DNA of 64,000 nt from Epiperipatus broadwayi. Lineage: Eukaryota > Onychophora > Udeonychophora > Euonychophora > Peripatidae. The stretch's first letter is position 1. Each line of letters begins with the position of its first letter. Below the pieces are notes generated by a model. The model searched no databases and was not told where the DNA came from. It saw nothing but the letters and a program-made list of their open reading frames with translations. The translations under genes were made by a program, and so were the position numbers. Positions 1 to 11,012 of the stretch are shown piece after piece. The stretch lies in the NCBI GenBank assembly GCA_028023455.1, contig JAQFVV010000150.1:2299550-2363549 (forward strand). The letters are read 5' to 3'.

Positions 1-140
1 TGGCAGTAGTAGTGGTAGTAATAGTAATGATGGTTGTAGTAGTGGTAGTAATAGTAGTAGTGGTAGTAATGGTAGTAGTGGTAGTCGTAATAGTAGTAGT
101 AATAGTAGCAACAGTAGCAGTAGCAGCAGCAGCAGTAGTA
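1..140. repeat. Imprecise GTA/GTG/AGC trinucleotide tract
   Basis: Degenerate triplets, mostly GTAGTG and GTAATA, grade into AGCAGC. The valine-rich open frame through it is an artefact of the repeat. It lies upstream of the host exon, probably in an intron. Confidence 0.85.
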
Positions 141-674
141 GTTTCTATAATGATAATTTGTATGTATACTGTAATCTTTAAATTGATTTGTATTATAGAT
201 ATGTAATGATAAACATTGATTTATTTATATAAATGCTAAAAGTAATTTGTGTTGTGTGTATATATTGTATGTGTTGAAAGATACCGTATGTTTTCAGGAG
301 TGAATAGTAATTTGTAATTCAAAATGTAACAGTTTGAAATATATATATATATTGCAAAATAAAATATACATTATTATCTGCTAATTTACGCTATCCATTT
401 ATGAATTAAACAGTCCTACTGTGGTTTAAATTTTAGAGGTTAGGTAGGTTTTGTCGTTGAAGGCATTGATTTATTTTATATCATTGAATTGCTATTTTCT
501 TTTTATCACATTTTTAGTTCAACAGGGTTTAAGCCTTTATTTGACAATGCCTTATATATATTCTACAGTCTGCAATGTATTGTTTCAACACTCCATATTT
601 ATATATATGTGTGTGTTAATTTTGTCTAATTTATTTTAAGACAATTTTATCAAATAGTTTCTTATTATAGTTAA
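141..674. other. Probable intron sequence upstream of the terminal exon
   Basis: AT-rich DNA with no coding signal I can support. It is inferred to be intronic because a good 3' splice acceptor ends at 689 and an open frame follows directly. Confidence 0.5.
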
Positions 675-689
675 TTTATTTATTTTCAG
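675..689 (+). promoter_or_regulatory. 3' splice acceptor of the host-gene last exon
   Basis: A pyrimidine-rich stretch ends in TTTTCAG with AG at 688-689. The following frame stays open to a stop at 934-936 and differs sharply from its surroundings in GC content and codon use. Confidence 0.7.
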
Positions 690-936
690 AAAAGAAAAAC
701 CGGCAGCTTCGGATTCAGATCATCTCTTGTTACCACCAACAAATTTAGAACAAATTCCAACCAGTAGACCCGAGAGCCCGCTTAGTCGCCCGGACAGCCC
801 TTGCAGCCGCGGGGACAGTCTTTCTGACTCTTCCAGTCAAGATGATAGCCCAAGCACGTTATCATTACAAACTTGTGGACAATCAATTGCTTCTCATGAA
901 GATGATGATATCACGTGTAATGTGACTGTCACATGA
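690..936 (+). CDS. Terminal exon of an unrecognised host gene (Ser/Pro-rich, acidic C-terminus)
   Basis: About 81 codons are open from the acceptor to a TGA at 934-936; base 690 completes a split codon. The peptide begins KEKPAASDSD. It then has repeated S-R-P-x-S-P units (SRPESP, SRPDSP, SRGDS), a Ser/Asp stretch (SDSSSQDDSPS) and an acidic EDDD before the end CNVTVT. This is typical of a disordered, phosphorylatable C-terminal tail; no folded domain, signal peptide or membrane segment is visible. The exon is clearly more GC-rich than the flanks, which supports real coding sequence. I do not recognise the family. Upstream exons lie outside the window. The frame starts at the splice site, so no ATG is expected. 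Confidence 0.7.
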
Positions 937-1502
937 TTATAGGTTAATGAATAATGAAAATTAAAAACAAAATGACCGAATCTACAGAAAAACATTTATT
1001 AGGCCTACTTTTTTTAGGCATCATATCAAATCGATAAACAGGAATGACATTTAATTATTTCCCATATTTAATATATCAAATTTAGAAATACATCCTTTTT
1101 ATAATTTATTATTTAAAATAAAATAAAATGAATTACATTAAGGATTAGCATAATCCGTTACTTGAGTTCTATGAACCGCTATGTGTTATTCAAACTTTTT
1201 CTATATTAGTATTTAATGTAATAATAATAATAAAAAAACGATAAATGACTGTAAATCTATTTGCGTAAAATAATAATAAATTTCCTTATGTTTTAGATTA
1301 TTGATTAAATTTTATATTAATAATTATTAAAAATTGTAATTATTTTATTGTGGACTAATTTTTAATAATAATAATTAACTTATAAAGCTAAACTCCGACC
1401 ATCTTTAAAGTTTATATTTAAAATACTCTATAACTATATTATTCCAGCCGCACTCTCTCTTTAAATAAAATTCCAGTTTTAGCATTGTTTCTATTTAAAA
1501 TT
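937..1502 (+). other. 3' UTR/flank of the host gene with candidate poly(A) signals
   Basis: AT-rich non-coding DNA. Overlapping AATAAA motifs near 1117-1128 are plausible polyadenylation signals for the exon ending at 936. Nothing else is recognised. Confidence 0.45.
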
Positions 1503-1513
1503 TAGATCAATTT

Positions 1514-1623
1514 GTCAAGCATTAGTTGTCGAGAGGTCAGCGACAGCTGCTTTACAAACAGTTGTCCCGGGTCAGAGGTTTCGTTTCCCGGCTGATGCTA
1601 TGACACACGAGAAGAAAAAAAAT
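1514..1623 (+). mobile_element. Short tRNA-derived SINE, copy 1
   Basis: A pol III A-box-like TCGAGAGGTCAGCG and a B-box-like AGGTTTCGTTTCCC are followed by GCTATGACA and an A-rich tail. CATTAG-T upstream can pair with GCTGATG downstream as a 7-bp acceptor-like stem. Imperfect target duplications (TAGATCAATTT at 1503-1513, TATATCAATTT at 1624-1634) flank it. It shares its structure with the copies at 27597 and 47253. The whole element is little more than a tRNA-sized head plus tail. Confidence 0.75.
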
Positions 1624-1659
1624 TATATCAATTTTAATAAAATTTGGTTAGTTGAATAG

Positions 1660-2400
1660 AAAGTATATTATACAGTTTAATATTAATAGGTTTAAAGTAT
1701 TATACTTATATACTCAGAATATTTTTTAAAAATTTCAAAGATTTCATGATACTAAGAATATAAATTCTCCTGTTATCCCTATGACCTGATTTTGAATCCA
1801 GACTAGGTAAACTTGAAAGTTTTTTCAAGTTCTAATGGAAATAAAATCCTTTATAAGCAGTCAATCCAATTAATTCTCCAAATATTTATCAGCAAACATG
1901 TATCTAGTTATTCTTAGGAGGTAACATTTTACTCAGCAATGCATTTTACTTTTTGACTATTTTCTGAGGAATTGTTGTAGAGATCTTTAACCGGAAATGT
2001 GAATTTTCAAGATTTATAAAGCTAATCTCTGATCATCTTTTCTAGATTATATACATTTTGATAAAATTTATTGATTTATACAGTTTAACATTAATAAGTT
2101 TAAAGTATTATATGTATATACTCACAATATTTTAAAAAACGTCAAAGATTTCATGGTACTAAGGATATAAATTCTCCTGTTATCCCTATAATCTGGTATT
2201 GTATCTGGAGTAGTTCTAATTGAAATGATAATCCTTTTCAAGCATTCAATCCAATTAATGATCCAAATATTTATCAGCAAACACTAGTTATTCTTGAAAG
2301 GAAACTTTATATTCTGCAATACATTTTACTTTTTGATTCTTCTCTGAGGAATTGTTGAAGAGATTTCTAACCTGAAATGTGAATTTTCGAGATTTTTAAC
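1660..2400. repeat. Imperfect tandem duplication, about 408-bp period
   Basis: The block from about 1673 recurs from about 2081. Shared landmarks include CAGTTTAAYATTAATA, TTCTCCTGTTATCCCTAT, CAATCCAATTAAT, ATTTATCAGCAAACA and GAGGAATTGTTG. A piece beginning AAAGCTAA near 1385 recurs near 2018, so the ancestral unit began upstream and the first unit was enlarged, partly by the SINE at 1514. No coding capacity is evident. Confidence 0.75.
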
Positions 2401-3060
2401 TATTCTGCATATGAATCAAATAAACCTTTAGATGATTTTAATAAAAAGCAATAATAGTAGTTATTTAATTTAATCATATTTTTTAAATCAAAAAATTACT
2501 CTCTGCAACATTAAGATAAAATAATTGAAAAATGACTGGTTCAACAATATCAGAATAGTTGTTTGAGATGGAACTCCTTTAATACAAACATTATGAAAAT
2601 GAAATCAGAAGTTAATTTGCTATTAGTAGAATCTTTCAAGATGGACAGATGTTAAAGACATAATTAATAATCATTTAAGAGAAGAAGAACTATGGAGATT
2701 ATAATAATTATTATGAGTATTAATATTATTGTGTTGAATTTATAAATAAATATCACTGGATAAGTTCATCATTATTAAAAGTTTATCAGAATTCAACATA
2801 TTTAATGACTAATATAACACAATGTAGAAGGGAAATATTCACACTATATACAATAGTTGAACCAATTGAGAAAGATGTTCTAACAAAACACAGAATAGTT
2901 TACAAATCACTGTGAGTTATATTTATATTAAAATATTGTAGCATTTTTAGTGTTTGATTTTGTATATAAATATTTGCTTGTGATTTGATTAGTCAGAATT
3001 ATTGCATATATCAAAATATGTGCTTCATGATATATGTATGAAAATAAATTAAAACAGGAA
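2401..3060. other. AT-rich intergenic DNA
   Basis: No gene, RNA or recognisable repeat seen. Confidence 0.5.
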
Positions 3061-3712
3061 ATACTCTCAGATCCAAGGCTACTCAAAGCCACGAGCTAAA
3101 AACTAGTCTGGGGATATTGGGTGAGTAGGCACTAGATAGGAATTTTATGCACAAGCGTTCTGGCATCTATTGATTACTCTGGCTTGCACTGAGTGGCACT
3201 ATTGTATGGAGAGTTTTGCCTGTTTTAATAAGTTATGAGCAAGCATAGGAAATGATGATCATGGATGTTTAGTGGTTTAATACCAATCCGATAGTGGTGG
3301 CTATGATTATTAAAGAACCAAAGATACCAAAATGTATGGGTACTAAACTGAGTTCAGACCAATATGACTATATAAGCTAATGAGCTTGGATTAAAAATAT
3401 TATTGTGATTTCCAATTTTAGCCTCATAGTTTTGTAGTTAAGTAGAGATAAAAGGTAGTTGCTGGGGGGTTGCATTAGGTCCTAAGACCTAGTTGCAGTG
3501 CCCTCAGATCCAAGGCTCCTCACTGATGAAAGCCACAAGCTAGAAACTAGTCTGGGGATATTGGATAAGTAAGCACTAAATAGTAATTTTATGCACAAGC
3601 CTTCTGGCATCCATTGGTTACTCTGGCTTGCACTGAGTGGCACTACTGTATGGAGAGTTTTGCCTATTTTAATAACAATTATGAGCAAGCTTAAAAATAG
3701 TGACCATATGAT
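3061..3712 (+). repeat. Family A repeat, tandem pair (period about 440 bp)
   Basis: Two units begin at CTCAGATCCAAGGCT (3065 and 3505). Each continues through the AGTCTGGGGATATTGG landmark, then TTTTATGCACAAGC, TTCTGGCATC and GAGAGTTTTGCC. Inverted or partial copies lie at 29855, 42970, 47940 and 48378. The second unit holds an intact hammerhead core at 3517. In the first unit (about 3077-3113) the CTGATGA box is deleted. Tandem and inverted arrangement of a ribozyme-bearing unit resembles PLE terminal repeats; that assignment is inference. Confidence 0.8.
3517..3558 (+). ncRNA. Hammerhead ribozyme, type I, family A (intact core)
   Basis: Stem I is TCCTCA (3517-3522) with TGGGGA (3553-3558), 6 bp including one G-T wobble. 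CTGATGA lies at 3523-3529. Stem II is AGC/GCT (3531-3533 with 3539-3541) around loop CACAA, with an A-A mismatch next to the core at 3530/3542. GAA is at 3543-3545. Stem III is AC/GT around TA (3546-3551). The cleavage nucleotide C is at 3552. All catalytic-core nucleotides are present. The weak 10.1-11.1 mismatch may lower activity. Palindromic stem III (ACTAGT) suggests dimer action. Confidence 0.75.
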
Positions 3713-6149
3713 ATGTAGACAAATTATGTGACAATAGCCTATGTTTATTAACACCAGTGTGTTGCCAAGGTAACCTCTAAATTGCCACAACAAATTCAAT
3801 ATTTCAGATGTCAAGTGTGGGATATCATGTGACTTATGACTGTGAACTATCTAACTTCATGCAAAATTATATATAATTAATTATATGCAAAGGCAGTAAA
3901 GATTTTATAGCATATTGGTTAGTAGATAGTCATGACCTGTGATCTGAGTCCATGCTGACTGACGAAAACTTGGACTTTTTATCACTTTATAATAAGTGCA
4001 ACTTTTACTTTTTATATGGACTATTTAGTCAATCTAGTTAACTAGCCAAAATATGTCCCTATCTTTAGTTTAATGGTAAAACAAAAATATTAAGATTTAT
4101 AAAGTAAGCAAGAATATGAGCCAAAATTGATTCAGGCATTAAATTTCTCACAATAGACAAACTTTATATGTGCTGGCAGTGAAAAAGCAGAATACTTTAG
4201 ACCAGTCAACTGCAATACATGGAAAGATGCATACATAAAAATACCGTATGATTTTATATAAATTTTCTACTTTCTTGCAATAAATTTTCTATTTCTTTGC
4301 AATAAGACCACTTAAGGTATTTTATAATAATTAGTCCATTTTTATGTAATATAAATATTTTTTATTAAATCGCTAATAAAAATGTATATTTCAGTGTGTG
4401 TTCTTTATTTTATCCCATTTCCATGACTGTTATTCATTACATCTAGCTCATCTGATGAGTGAAAGCTATTTGTGAATGCAGCATAGTGCGAGAGGATAGT
4501 CTGAGTATTAGATGTTTGTGATATGTGGAGATAAAATAGGCAAGAAATGAATGATAAAAATTCAAACAATTTGAATATAAATATATTATAACGACGCTTT
4601 TCACACTTATATATGATAAAATAAAATCTTTTTGAGTCATATCATATTGCAATAGTCCAGGGGCTATCAGATTCCACATCTGTCTATGGTCAGACCTAGG
4701 ATCTTTGGGTAGGATGCTGGAGATGATGTGATGAAGTACATAAATAATGATTGCATCTACTTTCAATTGACTGGCTCTAAGCATGTTTACTAAATATAGA
4801 TATAATTTAGATTAGTTCATCCACCTCACACCTTTTTCTTCGTTTCTGTTATGCTCCAGTATTCAAACCCAGGGAGAATTCACCTTCAACTCTCTTAACA
4901 TTCTCTCATTTAAAATTTATTTAAATATACTAGGTATAAATACTAACTAAGATAGTATCACTTTGCTTTTTAAAAGTTTATTAATGTTTATAACTCATTG
5001 GAATGTAGTTACTTTCGTTTCAGTTATATATATATATGAGTGTGTGTGTATATATATATATTCATAGTTATTTGATTGAAATTTGTGTATATAAGGTTTA
5101 AAACTAACTTAATTAGACTTATCAATTGCCTGAAAAAATAATGATTTGTTATTCTTTTCTGCTAAGTAATGTGAGCCTAATCTTAAATATATGCTGGGAA
5201 TTAAATAAAAGTTTTATATATAAAAAAGTTAATATTTCTATACAATCACCACTATATTTTCTTCAGTCTTTTCTTTTTAACATTATAAGAATGTATACTT
5301 TTTAAAAAATTTTAAAACTTGTGTCCTCATTTCCATTCTCAAAGATTATTGGTTGAAGAGTTTTAAACAATAACAAAGCTATTTGTTAAAGAAAAATGAT
5401 TATTAAAATTTTTTAATGAATAATCTTTGATAATAAAAAAAAGAAATAATTTATATTCCTGTCAATTAAAAAAGAGCAAATTTAAAAAGATGTGTTTGTG
5501 ATTGCATAGAAATATTAGCTATTTAAGTTTAATTTATTCTATAAAATTGCTTTATTTGATTGTCAAAGTATAATGACTGAACTAAAAAATAAAGAAGACC
5601 ATTTTTTCTTTCATACAATCTAATCAAAATAGTGTTAAATCATATACTTGGATTTTCCTTCATAGAATTATAAATAATTACCTGTATTGAAGATACATTT
5701 TTTAACATCAAATACTGTTTAGACTAGAATTAAACACCAATTCCTAAATATTGTGGTGGTAATAAGTTTTGGAACCATGGTAGTGTTGTAATTTAATGAT
5801 GGAAATAATATCTAAGCTAGATCTAAAAACTGTTTTATCAATTTTAAACATTAACAATCTATGGATTAGTAATTAATACATAGCCAGCAATAAATTGTAT
5901 TAATAAACACAACACTTTATAAATAAAATAAAAATAGAAATATATATTGTTTGCATGAAGGTTTGCAATATTGACATTTTAGTTGTACTTATCTGTTGAA
6001 CTATTTTTAATATCTGACATTAAACATTGAATGTATTTAGCAAAATGTTTAAACTTTATTTCCCAATTATGTGCAATTGTTAGTAATAGTACACAGATTA
6101 TATATTGCTCACTTAGTTAGAATGTTATCATTAAATACAACATTGAATA
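3713..6149. other. AT-rich intergenic DNA
   Basis: Only spurious short frames and small AT/GT microsatellites (around 5027-5064) are visible. No gene or RNA can be supported. Confidence 0.5.
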
Positions 6150-6330
6150 ATCTAATGGTTCAAATTTGATTCCCGGTGCTAGTAGTAACACTAAGAAGAT
6201 AACAATACCATACAAAGTGTTGTGTATATACTAACCTGGGTTCATTACTAACAGTTGGATGTAATTGGAAAATTTAAATAAAGTTTTTTTTTTTTTAAAA
6301 AGACATTCAGTATTTAATATTATATTATGG
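6150..6330 (+). repeat. Partial copy of the tRNA-like repeat also found at 24.8-25.3 kb
   Basis: Shared order of landmarks with 25.09-25.27 kb: GGTTCAAAT, GTGTATATACTAAC, ATTTAAATAAAGTT, then AAAGACATTCA. The T-arm-like GGTTCAAAT marks a tRNA-related head, mostly lost here. Confidence 0.6.
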
Positions 6331-6454
6331 AAATAGTCCAACATATAAGTGCAGCTATATATACGAAGAGATACCCCAAAATAACTGAAATTTTATAATA
6401 AATAATTGTTTATTTATTTTTAAGTGTTATAAATTTAATATCTTTCAAATGACT

Positions 6455-6770
6455 ATCAATTTGATGCAATACACCAGTCTAAACATGTTTTCCATTTTTC
6501 AATGTAGTCCAGAAGTACTTGCAAAGTGATATCTTTTAAAGACTGTCATTTTTTCCCAACATTTTTAAGTCTGCAAAAAATAAATAAATAAATTTTTTTT
6601 TATTTGATATATTAAAAAATATTGCAAGAAGTGAGATCGAGAGAATATGGCATAAGTTGGATCATTGCTGAATTTAATTAAAAAGTGTTTCACACTCAAG
6701 GCTTTGAGAAATCATACTTTGTGGGAACGAAACTTGCACAAACACCATGTTTATGTTTCTCAAATCATGT
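6455..6770 (-). pseudogene. mariner-type transposase C-terminal relic
   Basis: Reading the minus strand in shifting frames gives KALSVKHFL, then MPYSLDLTSCNIF, which matches the mariner block around PPYSPDLxPCDFF that contains the third catalytic Asp. It then gives a tail with YIEKWKTCLDW. The catalytic D of the PCDFF block appears as N here, and at least one frameshift and several stops break the frame. In life the family is a DD34D cut-and-paste transposase. Only the last third is visible, no terminal inverted repeats were found, and the copy is dead. The assignment rests on these motifs alone. Confidence 0.6.
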
Positions 6771-8040
6771 AAATGTTTCAGAACTTTCAGATAAAACGCA
6801 TTTGAGAGAAAAATGCAGTTAGCAGTGGTATTTTGACTTTGGACATAACTTGCAATGCTTTTTAGGGATATGGTAAATTTAACATTTTAATTAAACCACT
6901 CAAAACTTGTGTTTTCATGTGATCAACTTGTTTGTAATCTGTTTTAAGCATTACAACTGCTTCCCATTATTTTCTGTAAACAAAAGAAGAATTTCACAAT
7001 GTCAAACTTTTCAGCTATTATAAAAAAAATTGACATAAATGCAAAATGCACTTTACAAAACAATGTGTTATGTGACCCCACAATTTTACATGGCAATGCC
7101 ATTTGCCAGATTATTGCAAAAGGGTTCCAACAAAATGTATGTACCAGTAGAAGTATATACTACAACAGGCATACAAACTAGAGAATGATCCCAGTTATTT
7201 GTGAGTCCCCCCTCATATATGTAGAGAGAAAGACCTATGTACATGATTTAATGTAGCTTCATTTATATGTACATGTCTAATATATTAATTAACATAATTC
7301 CCTTGTAAATTCTCCTTTCAGTTTATTGATTTCATTCTATTGTTTTCAATCTTTTAGGTTAGTTCAGACCTTGATGACCTTTAGCCTCATATCATTACTG
7401 ATCTCTCTGAACTAATTGTGATGAAATAATTCTGGACATGCTGAATCAAATTTCTGTCTTTTGAATATGGCACTGAAATTCTATTTTTTATCTTTTTATT
7501 TTCTATTTTTTATTTGTTTATTTTTTTTTTCATTTTTCTCTTTAATTTTGTAAAAAAAAAAATTCAAGTTTAGAATATTCATTGTTGTTTATGTGGTTGC
7601 TAGCCGATGATCAAATCATGATTGATATTTTATAAAAAAGCTATCACATTATTAGATTTTTATTTTACAAAGATAAATAACTATTGCAAAATCTTCAAAC
7701 ATGCTGTCAACAAATAAGAATTATATCTGCTGAAGTTTGCTGGCATTGATACTTTGATTCCACAAAGACATTATTTTAAAAATACAAAAAAAACCTTAAA
7801 AGTTATCTCAAAATGTTTACATATTATTATTATCAATATCAAATATATTTTACCTTGGAAGAAGATATATTTTTTAAATGACAATAACCTCTATACTCTC
7901 AGGATCTTCTCTCAACTCTATGTTTATTCTTCATTTATTCAAACCAAAAATGTAATAAGGACTTCAATACATTATTCAAAAACATAGTAATAAAGTGTGC
8001 CCAAGTTTTAAACTTTACTTGTTATCATCTGCAATGTATA
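6771..8040. other. AT-rich intergenic DNA
   Basis: No supported gene. Short open frames at 6999 and 7754 show no recognisable protein features. Confidence 0.5.
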
Positions 8041-8208
8041 ATATTTAATATATGAATTTTTTCTACATTACAGGCTTTTTTATACCTGCATTCCATTATG
8101 TAATATATAGGGAGTTTGAGCTCAGACTTTCACTTGATCCTCAACTATCCATGCTATCTCATATTGCTGACACAGTTGATCACACACATGTCATAAAGAT
8201 AAACAATC

Positions 8209-8252
8209 ACCAATATACATATTTTGGGTTAAACCAGCAATCATCAGTTGGT
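8209..8252 (-). ncRNA. Hammerhead motif, family C, decayed copy
   Basis: Stem I ACCAA/TTGGT and CTGATGA are intact. The GAAA box has become AAAA (G12 lost) and stem II no longer pairs near the core. Probably inactive. Confidence 0.55.
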
Positions 8253-8266
8253 CCAGATTATCATCT

Positions 8267-8323
<57 letters not shown>

Positions 8324-8738
8324 CAATCAATGCTCAGCCTATATTAAGACAGCCAATCTTCATACTTTAATGGACAGGCTTCAATCCACTCCAACCTACA
8401 ACTCTTCAGCCATTTATTTCATTTGAAAATCTGATGACAGAATACTCAAAGTCCACATTGGTGTCAACCTTCTTATCCTATCCCTGTTGACTATAAGCCA
8501 CTCTGACCCCTCATGTACAGGACATAATCCATTTACATACATATACAAGAGAGAAACAACCTTACAGCACTATATTTAATATATGAAATAATTTTACAAT
8601 ACAGGCTTTTTCATATATGCACTTCAATATTAATATATATGGGGTTTGAGCTCAGACATTCACATGATCGTCAATTACCCATGCTATCTCATACTGCTAA
8701 CATATTTGATCACATACATGTTGAAAAGATAAACAATC

Positions 8739-8782
8739 ACCAATATACATATTTCGGGCTAAACCAGCAATCATCAGTTGGT
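8739..8782 (-). ncRNA. Hammerhead ribozyme, type I, family C (core intact, stem II eroded)
   Basis: On the minus strand: stem I ACCAA (revcomp of 8778-8782) with TTGGT (revcomp of 8739-8743), CTGATGA, a GCT/AGC stem II around GGTTT with two unpaired positions next to the core, GAA, stem III ATA/TAT around TG, and A as cleavage nucleotide. All core residues are present. The open base of stem II suggests weak activity. Confidence 0.65.
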
Positions 8783-8935
8783 CCAGATTATCATCTCCAC
8801 ACATATATACAATCAATGTTCAGCCTATATTAAGATAGACAATATTCATACTTTAATGGATAGGTTTCAATACACCCCACCCCATAACTCTTCACCCATC
8901 CATTTCATTGAAAATCTGAATATTGTTAATTCAGG

Positions 8936-9360
8936 TATTAAAATATGTAGGTATTCTAATGCAACTTTAAACAATCATGATATGACAACTCCTATAAAAG
9001 TATTATAATATCAAGATTTTTTTCATCACATGATTACTAATTCACTTCTGCATAAAATTTATTGTTAGAATCCTACTTTAAATGAACAAGTTTTGGAAAA
9101 ACATCTTCAGCTTCAGTACATTGCCATAATTACATTTAATTATACAAGTACATGTATGGGTTCACTAATTCTTTTACAGTTACAATTATAAATGATAAAC
9201 AATAAATAAATTATAGACTTTATTTTGTAAAGACAGTAAAGAGTATCAGTCAATGACCTTATTAGCAACCAGTGTTAGATGTTAATAATTTGCTGATTAC
9301 TAGTCTAAAATTTCCAACTGATAACTGGCTACAAAATTTCTAATAACATTTAAAAAAATA
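8936..9360. other. AT-rich intergenic DNA
   Basis: Nothing recognised. Confidence 0.5.
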
Positions 9361-9575
9361 ATAAACAGAGAATTGATGTGAAAGTTGTAAATGACTTTAT
9401 TATAAAGTCATAAATGTTGAAAAAGTAAGTGAAATGGGATGTTCATGATAATGTAGATAGACTTGCAAAAATAATTATTCGTAATAATGGAAGATATCAA
9501 ATGCAGATCATTCAAATTGTTCTCTGAACAAGTTTTCATTGCAATAAAGAAGTAAAGGATTTTTTTACATCAAAT
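9361..9575 (-). repeat. Inverted copy of a segment of the PLE at 13.1-13.5 kb
   Basis: The reverse complement matches about 13225-13475. Shared pieces include AAATCCTTTACTTCTTTAT, CTGCATTTGATATCTTCCAT and TATAATAAAGTCATTTACA. It is therefore a second fragment of the same element on the other strand. Confidence 0.75.
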
Positions 9576-9593
9576 TTCAAAATGGTTTTCATG

Positions 9594-9596
<3 letters not shown>

Positions 9597-9625
<29 letters not shown>

Positions 9626-9652
9626 CATGATATATATATATATATATATATT
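9597..9652. repeat. (TA)n microsatellite
   Basis: Two TA runs separated by ACATGA at the left edge of the family D foldback. Confidence 0.9.
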
Positions 9653-9903
9653 AATAATTCAGACAAATATATTTAACACAGTATTCAAAATTAAATAATA
9701 TATTCTTTGCCAGAAGTACTTTCAATTGTTTCACTGACAATCTTTATCAACTATTAATATAAACGTACAAAAAATAAAAACTTGTACTTGTATTACCCAT
9801 CATAAAGATTGTCAGTGAAACAATTGAAAGTACTTCTGATAAAGAATATATTATTTAATTTTGAATACTGTGTTAAATATATTTGTTTGAATTATTATTA
9901 TAT
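9646..9903. mobile_element. Family D foldback (inverted PLE terminal repeats without coding part)
   Basis: Two arms of about 105 bp are reverse complements: left 9646-9755, right 9797-9903, with a loop of about 40 bp. Each carries the AGAAGTACTTTCAA / TTGAAAGTACTTCT landmark shared with the PLE arms at 22.2-23.5 kb. It would form a long hairpin. I read it as two terminal repeats in inverted orientation with the coding part lost. Confidence 0.7.
9711..9753 (-). ncRNA. Hammerhead-like motif, family D variant core (TTGATAA)
   Basis: Minus strand: TAG, TTGATAA, one extra A, stem II GATTGT/ACAATT around CAGTGAA, GAA, stem III AG/CT around TA, T at the cleavage position, then CTG pairing with TAG (one wobble). 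Positions 3 and 8 are U and A instead of C and G. The facing copy at about 9799-9838 has lost the TTGATAA box. Confidence 0.5.
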
Positions 9904-9935
9904 GATTTAAAAATACAGACATTTAATGGTTGTAG

Positions 9936-10000
<65 letters not shown>
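9936..10000. repeat. (TA)n microsatellite
   Basis: About 32 uninterrupted TA units adjoining the family C copy. Confidence 0.95.
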
Positions 10001-10007
<7 letters not shown>

Positions 10008-10030
10008 CATCTACCACACAAATACATGTG

Positions 10031-10375
10031 ATCAGTGATCAGTTTATATTAAGAAACCAAATCTTCAACTTTAATGGACAGGTTTTAATCTTCTCCACCC
10101 TTCAACTCCTCAGTCATCCATACCATTGAAAGTCTGATGATGGAATGTTCAATATAGATAGCTGAAGAGTTGAAAAATGGAGAAGATTGAAGCCTGTCCA
10201 TTAAAGTTTGAAGATTTGCTATTAATATAAATTGAGCACTGATTATATATATATATGGGAGATAATAATCTGGATCAACTGATGAGTGCTGGCTCAGCAC
10301 AAAATACCTATATTGGAGATCATTTATCTTTTTCACATGTATGTGGTCATGTATATTAGTTATATAGGATGGAGT
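10031..10375. repeat. Family C repeat, inverted pair
   Basis: A minus-oriented fragment (10031-10137, TTTAATGGACAGG side) faces a plus-oriented fragment (10138-10375). The arms around ATGGACAGG and CCTGTCCAT are complementary, so the locus can fold back. The plus half keeps a hammerhead at 10275. Confidence 0.75.
10275..10316 (+). ncRNA. Hammerhead motif, family C (stems intact, G12 changed)
   Basis: CTGATGA is at 10279-10285. Stem II is a perfect 5-bp GTGCT/AGCAC around GGCTC (10286-10300). Stem III is ATA/TAT around CC (10304-10311). The cleavage nucleotide A is at 10312, and stem I is TCAA/TTGG with one wobble. The GAAA box reads AAAA, so catalysis is probably lost, but this copy shows the ancestral stem II most clearly. 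Confidence 0.6.
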
Positions 10376-10986
10376 GAGTAGCTATAAGAAGCTTGAAAGT
10401 CTGAGTTCAAATCTTTTCTAATTACATTAAGTTCAATATATTGTACCAGTCGAAAAACCCACCACCTACACTGCAAGTCGGACCCAAACTCAGCTGAATC
10501 AAACTGAATTCAAACCCAACTCTCTTGATCAGATTAGTATAAATCAATGGCACAGTGCTATGCGCCAAGAAACTAGCTCAATGGTTGGTGAGGATTAGAG
10601 ACCCCTGAATTGACATTAATATCTGATAATAAACTAACTAAAATAATTTTAAATCGAATCATATGTATATGTTCGGGTTGCCAACACAGACAGCGAGTAT
10701 TAACATTAAAGTAATTATAAAAGAATTAAGAACTAAGAAACCAAGTGTGTTTAGAAAATATTTAATAATAATAATTTGTTTTGTTTGAATTTTAAATAAT
10801 GATTATATTAATTAATTCTAGTCCTTAAACAAAGTTTATAATTATAATAAGAGTGGCAGTCCTTATTATATGCCAATGAGTATTATGCAATATTTTGGAA
10901 TTCTATGTGTATATCCCCAACAAGAAAATAAAGGCAGATAAAGGTATTCAGTTGTAAAGGAAATTAAGATTATTATTTTATATAGA

Positions 10987-11012
10987 AGAATGTGAGATTT
11001 ATTCTCACATTC
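10987..11012. repeat. Perfect 10-bp hairpin
   Basis: GAATGTGAGA and TCTCACATTC face each other across a 5-base TTTAT loop. There is no T-run typical of a known terminator, and its role is unknown. Confidence 0.6.

Larger units (their letters stand above)
8041..8935 (-). repeat. Family C repeat, tandem pair (period about 531 bp)
   Basis: Two units share TTTGAGCTCAG, AAGATAAACAATCACC, AACCAGCAATCATCAG, TTGGTCCAGATTATC and TTTAATGGA(C/T)AGG. A (TA)n tract (8269-8320) has expanded inside the first unit. Orientation is set by the hammerhead motif, which reads on the minus strand. Other copies lie at 10031-10375 and 50805-51115. Confidence 0.8.

Noticed and set aside
12-206. Val-rich 64-codon frame
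   Set aside because: Translation of the GTA/GTG repeat tract at the window edge.
1764-2195. AAATTCTCCTGTTATCCCTAT in both tandem units resembles the conserved LSU-rRNA/homing-endonuclease site around CTGTTATCCCTA, hinting at a mitochondrial insertion
   Set aside because: The similarity does not extend into the flanks on either side, so it is probably a chance word duplicated with the unit.
8052-8426. 124-codon frame over the first family C unit
   Set aside because: It reads antisense through the hammerhead and a TA tract; repeats explain it fully.
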